Source: Proteobacteria bacterium UBA6920
Lineage (GTDB): Bacteria; Pseudomonadota; Gammaproteobacteria; SG8-11
Assembly (NCBI GenBank): GCA_002448875.1
Contig: DKAS01000100.1
Span: forward strand, 1-9,730
Length of the DNA stretch: 9,730 bases
Direction of reading: 5' to 3'
The notes beneath the pieces are model-generated. The model was not told the origin of the DNA. It worked only from the letters and a program-made list of their open reading frames with translations, and made no database searches. Of the stretch, positions 7,020-9,730 are shown piece after piece. Position 1 is the stretch's first letter. The number at the start of each line of letters is the position of its first letter. A program made the position numbers and the translations under genes.

Positions 7020-7868
7020 ATGGGCGCCAGTATCCAGCAGTTGCTGCAGCAGGCGCAGGCCAGCCTGGCGGCACTGTCCAGCAGCGCCCAGACCGACAGC
7101 GAAGTCCTGCTGGCCCATGCCCTGGGTAAAAACCGCAGCTACCTCAAAACCTGGCCGCAACGGGAACCGAGCGCGGAACAGGCCGCACACTTCCTGCATC
7201 TGCTGCACCGCCGCCAGCAGGGGGAACCCGTGGCCTATCTGACCGGCAGCCGCGAGTTCTGGTCCCTGGAACTGCGGGTCGACCGCCACACCCTGATCCC
7301 GCGACCGGAAACCGAAATCCTGGTGGAACAGGCTTTGTTGCGCATTCCGTCCACGGCCGCCGGGCACATTCTCGATCTGGGCACGGGCTCCGGCGCCATT
7401 GCCCTGGCGCTGGCCCAGGAGCGGCCAAGCTGCCGACTGCATGCCGTGGATATTTCCGCCGGTGCCCTCGACATTGCCCGGCATAACGCCGGCCAATTGC
7501 AGCTGACCAACATCGATTTTTATCAGGGATCGTGGTACGAACCGGTAGACGGCCGCCGCTTCGCCATGATCGTCAGCAATCCGCCCTATATCGCCGGTGA
7601 CGACGCCTGCATCCATCAGGGGGATTTGCGCTTTGAACCGCCCCAGGCCCTTACCGACGGCGCCGACGGGATGCGCGACCTGCGTCATATCAGCGCCCAC
7701 GCCGCCGCCCACCTGCAGACTGGCGGCTGGTTGCTGCTGGAGCACGGCTACAACCAGGGGCCGCAGGTGCGCCGGCTGCTAACCGAACAGGGGTTTCACG
7801 ACATCAGCCAACATCCTGATTTGGCAGGCCATATCCGGGTCAGCGCCGCGCGCCACGGTAACGGCTAA
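7020..7868 (+). CDS. prmC: Release factor glutamine N5-methyltransferase
   Basis: Methylates the side-chain amide of the GGQ glutamine in RF1 and RF2 using S-adenosylmethionine, raising termination efficiency. The protein is 282 residues. An N-terminal helical substrate-binding domain (about 1-75) includes GEPVAYLTGSREFWSL; RPETE lies near 95-99. The Rossmann methyltransferase domain has motif I ILDLGTGSGAIALAL (about 117-131), the acidic VDIS (143-146), and the NPPY active site at 187-190 that binds the amide. The ATG at 7020 lies 3 nt after the prfA stop codon, with GGGA upstream, so the enzyme is made from the same message as its substrate RF1. Confidence 0.97.
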   Translation: MGASIQQLLQQAQASLAALSSSAQTDSEVLLAHALGKNRSYLKTWPQREPSAEQAAHFLHLLHRRQQGEPVAYLTGSREFWSLELRVDRHTLIPRPETEILVEQALLRIPSTAAGHILDLGTGSGAIALALAQERPSCRLHAVDISAGALDIARHNAGQLQLTNIDFYQGSWYEPVDGRRFAMIVSNPPYIAGDDACIHQGDLRFEPPQALTDGADGMRDLRHISAHAAAHLQTGGWLLLEHGYNQGPQVRRLLTEQGFHDISQHPDLAGHIRVSAARHGNG

Positions 7869-7910
7869 TCCCCTCTGGTTATCCCCATCGAGTCGGGCTA
7901 CGATGGAGTC

Positions 7911-8321
7911 ATGGAAATCGATCTGCAAGACTATCTGCGCACGCGGGAAATCAGTTTTGCCGAACTGCACCCGCAACAGGACCAGTGTGCCTTTGCCCAC
8001 CAGCTGCTGACCGGCATCGACGGAGTACAGCTGGTGTCGCTGCACGGACCGCTGACTCTAAGCATCACCTACGACCTGACCCGCATCAGTCTGCGCACCA
8101 TCGAGGATGCCTTGCACGAACTGGGATTCCACCTGCAGAATAGCCTGCTGATCAAACTGCGACGCGCCCTGATCTATTACACGGAGGAAACCGCCCTGCA
8201 GAACCTCGACGGGCACGACCACAACGCCATGACCACACGCGAAATCTTCATCAACCGCTACGATCGCCTGTGCCACGGCTGTCGTGACACACGCCCCGGC
8301 TTCTGGCGCCGCTACTCCTGA
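7911..8321 (+). CDS. Unrecognised 136-residue protein with HMA-like core and C-terminal CHGC
   Basis: I do not recognise a named family. Residues about 25-77 read like a ferredoxin-like beta-alpha-beta-beta-alpha-beta unit of heavy-metal-associated (HMA) type: an alpha helix leading to GIDGVQLV, then LTLSITYD, then a helix ending in ALHELGFHLQ. The CxxC metal site usual near the start of HMA domains is absent; only C26 is nearby. The C-terminal part is charged and aromatic, contains GHDHN (101-105) and CHGC (121-124), and ends PGFWRRYS. There is no signal peptide or membrane segment, so it is probably cytoplasmic. It starts 42 nt after prmC and lies ahead of the MoeB-like gene on the same strand. 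Its ATG has GGAG only two bases upstream, an unusually short spacing. Base composition resembles its neighbours. A metal-related or redox role is only a guess. Confidence 0.75.
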   Translation: MEIDLQDYLRTREISFAELHPQQDQCAFAHQLLTGIDGVQLVSLHGPLTLSITYDLTRISLRTIEDALHELGFHLQNSLLIKLRRALIYYTEETALQNLDGHDHNAMTTREIFINRYDRLCHGCRDTRPGFWRRYS

Positions 8322-8363
8322 GCGCGGGTGCCGCGCCTGCCATCGACCCCACCGAGCAGCCCC

Positions 8364-9116
8364 ATGGATATGGACGACGAGCAACTACTGCGTTACAGCC
8401 GGCAGATCATGCTGCCGCAAATCGATGTTGCCGGCCAGGCCAAACTGGCCGCCGCCCGTGTGCTGGTTCTGGGCATGGGCGGACTGGGCAGCCCCTGTGC
8501 CATGTATCTGGCCGCCGCCGGGGTCGGACACCTGGTGCTGGTGGATTTCGACCACGTGGACCTGTCCAATCTGCAACGCCAGATCATCCACCGCACCGCC
8601 GATATCGGCCGCCCCAAGGTCGATTCCGCCCGCGACACCCTCATTGCGCTCAACCCCCAGACCCGGATCAGCACCCTTGCCGGACGCCTGAGCAGTGAGG
8701 ACCTGAGCCGGCAGATTGTCCAGGTGGATGCCGTGGTGGATGCCAGCGATAATTTCGACACACGCTTCATGATCAACCAAGCCTGCGTGACCAACCGCAA
8801 GCCGTTGATTTCCGGTGCGGCGATCCGTTTCGAGGGGCAGCTGGGTGTATTTCAGGGATACCTCCCGGATTTACCCTGTTATCGTTGCCTGTATTCTGAC
8901 GAAGGCGAGCTGCCTGGCACCTGTTCGGAAAACGGCATTATCGCCCCCCTGGCCGGGGTCATCGGCAGTCTGCAGGCCCTGGAAACCCTGAAGGTCATTA
9001 CCGGCGCTGGCCGGCCCCTGGAAGGCCAGCTGCTGGTGATTGACGCCCTCACCATGGAATGGCGCGGCATACGTCTGCGCAAAGACCCAAACTGCCCGGT
9101 TTGTCACAGACAATAA
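8364..9116 (+). CDS. moeB: MoeB/ThiF-type sulfur-carrier protein adenylyltransferase
   Basis: An E1-like enzyme that adenylates the C-terminal glycine of a ubiquitin-like sulfur carrier (MoaD for molybdopterin, or ThiS for thiamine). The 250 residues carry RYSRQI near 10-15, the nucleotide loop LGMGGLG (36-42), DFDHVDLSNLQRQ (61-73), the metal/adenylate aspartate in DASDN (D129), GAAIRFEGQ (151-159), and structural zinc cysteines CYRC (172-175) and CPVC (244-247). A conserved Cys (C187) lies in the TCSENG segment. There is no C-terminal rhodanese domain, unlike longer MoeZ-type proteins. I chose the ATG at 8364, which gives a MoeB-like N-terminus; a GTG at 8328 would add 12 Pro/Ser-rich residues. 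MoeB is preferred over ThiF because of synteny with hemA-prfA-prmC, but the carrier partner cannot be decided from sequence alone. Confidence 0.88.
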   Translation: MDMDDEQLLRYSRQIMLPQIDVAGQAKLAAARVLVLGMGGLGSPCAMYLAAAGVGHLVLVDFDHVDLSNLQRQIIHRTADIGRPKVDSARDTLIALNPQTRISTLAGRLSSEDLSRQIVQVDAVVDASDNFDTRFMINQACVTNRKPLISGAAIRFEGQLGVFQGYLPDLPCYRCLYSDEGELPGTCSENGIIAPLAGVIGSLQALETLKVITGAGRPLEGQLLVIDALTMEWRGIRLRKDPNCPVCHRQ

Positions 9117-9146
9117 ACTGAATTTATTAGATTTTTTTCTATCAAC

Positions 9147-9165
9147 CGGGGCCACTCCCCGTTTT
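9147..9165 (+). terminator. Rho-independent terminator after the MoeB-like gene
   Basis: A 5-bp all-GC stem CGGGG (9147-9151) and CCCCG (9157-9161) around the loop CCACT is followed by TTTT. It lies about 30 nt past the stop codon. It most likely ends the hemA-prfA-prmC-moeB transcript and separates it from the next gene. The stem is short, so termination may be partial. Confidence 0.6.
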
Positions 9166-9264
9166 ATCTTATTAAAGATATCCCCTCAAATCACGCTAAC
9201 CAGTACAAGCGCCCGGTCCGCAGAGACCAGGGCCAAGCATTACTTTATTTGCATGATAATGGTA

Positions 9265-9270
9265 GGGGAG
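9265..9270 (+). promoter_or_regulatory. Ribosome-binding site of the PstS-like gene
   Basis: GGGGAG lies six bases before the ATG at 9277. This is a strong Shine-Dalgarno sequence with good spacing; it fixes the start of a gene whose stop codon lies beyond the window. Confidence 0.7.
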
Positions 9271-9276
9271 TACAAC

Positions 9277-9730
9277 ATGCGCCATCTTGCAAGAAAGCTC
9301 ATTCTTACGGCTTGCCTGTGGACCAGCCTGGCGGGGCAAAGCGTGTGGCCGGCGGAAGCCCCGGTAGACGGCGTGATTACCGGCGCCGGCGCGCATTTTG
9401 CCTGGACCATCTTCGACGGGGTGAAAAATGACCTGGAAAAACTCGTCGGCAAGGAAATCGTGCTGTATGGAAAGAATTCAATGCTGGGGCAAGGCTGCAA
9501 TGCAGGCATCAAGATGGCCAAACAGCATACGATGGAACACCAGACCTTTGGTTTTCTCTGCTGCCCTCTGAGCCAGGCGGAACAGCTCAAGGAAGAGGTC
9601 ATTGTCTACCCGCTGGCGTTGGAACCCATCGTCATCCTGCTGAATGAAAGCAACCACATCGCCAATCTGAGCCTGGAGCAGGTCAGAGCCATATTCCGCG
9701 GCGAGATCACCAATTGGAAGCAGGTTGGAG
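9277..9730 (+). CDS. PstS-like periplasmic substrate-binding protein, 3' end beyond window
   Basis: The frame from ATG 9277 stays open to the right edge (151 full codons). The N-terminus (MRHLARKL, then a hydrophobic stretch ending near PAEA, about residue 28) is a Sec signal peptide with no lipobox. The mature part begins with GVITGAGAHFAW, which echoes the GAGA/T start of PstS-type phosphate-binding proteins, and contains the family hallmark LSLEQVRAIFRGEITNWKQVG at about 131-151. The middle departs from ordinary PstS: the segment that usually has a Ser/Gly-rich phosphate loop reads GQGCNAGIKMA (C74), and the usual GASD-type segment reads GFLCCPLS (C95, C96). The ligand may therefore not be phosphate. 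It is separated from the upstream operon by a terminator and probably has its own promoter. Confidence 0.82.
   Translation, partial: MRHLARKLILTACLWTSLAGQSVWPAEAPVDGVITGAGAHFAWTIFDGVKNDLEKLVGKEIVLYGKNSMLGQGCNAGIKMAKQHTMEHQTFGFLCCPLSQAEQLKEEVIVYPLALEPIVILLNESNHIANLSLEQVRAIFRGEITNWKQVG

Noticed and set aside
5910..7745. A 611-codon open frame on the minus strand across prfA and prmC
   Set aside because: It lies antisense to two certain genes, is low-complexity (Gly/Ala/Gln/Val-rich) and matches no family. It is a shadow produced by GC-rich codon use.
8328..8363. GTG start for the MoeB-like protein
   Set aside because: It adds a Pro/Ser-rich stretch not expected in the family. The ATG at 8364 matches the usual N-terminus, although the closer spacing to the upstream gene keeps the GTG possible.
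9117..9276. Pho box or strong promoter ahead of the PstS-like gene
   Set aside because: I found no CTGTCAT-type direct repeats. The best -10-like sequence (GATAAT, 9255-9260) is too close to the ribosome-binding site and lacks a -35 match.

Overview
The window is ordinary, high-GC chromosomal DNA from a gammaproteobacterium. The gene order (prs, tRNA-Gln, ispE, lolB and a TPR lipoprotein on the minus strand, diverging from hemA, prfA, prmC and moeB on the plus strand) matches the arrangement I recall from Pseudomonas aeruginosa (PA4663-PA4670). The protein sequences and an extra small gene suggest a non-enteric relative rather than Pseudomonas itself. I see no transposase, phage gene, CRISPR array or sign of recent transfer.

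Minus-strand block (1-4059, read right to left): an LbcA-like outer-membrane TPR lipoprotein, lolB (lipoprotein insertion into the outer membrane), ispE (isoprenoid precursor kinase), tRNA-Gln(UUG) and prs (PRPP synthase, cut by the left edge). Spacing is tight: TAATG overlap, 12 nt, 5 nt, then 48 nt. This suggests one transcript from which the tRNA is cut out.

Divergent control region (4060-4666): about 600 bp without a recognisable conserved gene. It holds AT-rich islands, a perfect TATAAT, a small palindrome and, just before hemA, a possible 34-codon leader ORF. That ORF contains a strong hairpin and ends in TAG one base before the hemA ATG.

Plus-strand block (4667-9116): hemA (first committed step of C5 tetrapyrrole synthesis), prfA (release factor 1), prmC (methylates the GGQ glutamine of RF1 and RF2), an unrecognised 136-residue protein with an HMA-like core and a C-terminal CHGC motif, and a MoeB/ThiF-type sulfur-carrier adenylyltransferase. 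A rho-independent terminator follows. The 5' part of a separate gene for a PstS-like exported binding protein then runs off the right edge.

I do not find a clear new multi-gene system. The observations most worth a second look are the hemA leader with its paired UAG stop codons (one before hemA, one before prfA), the small HMA-like protein, and the cysteine-containing PstS-like protein.
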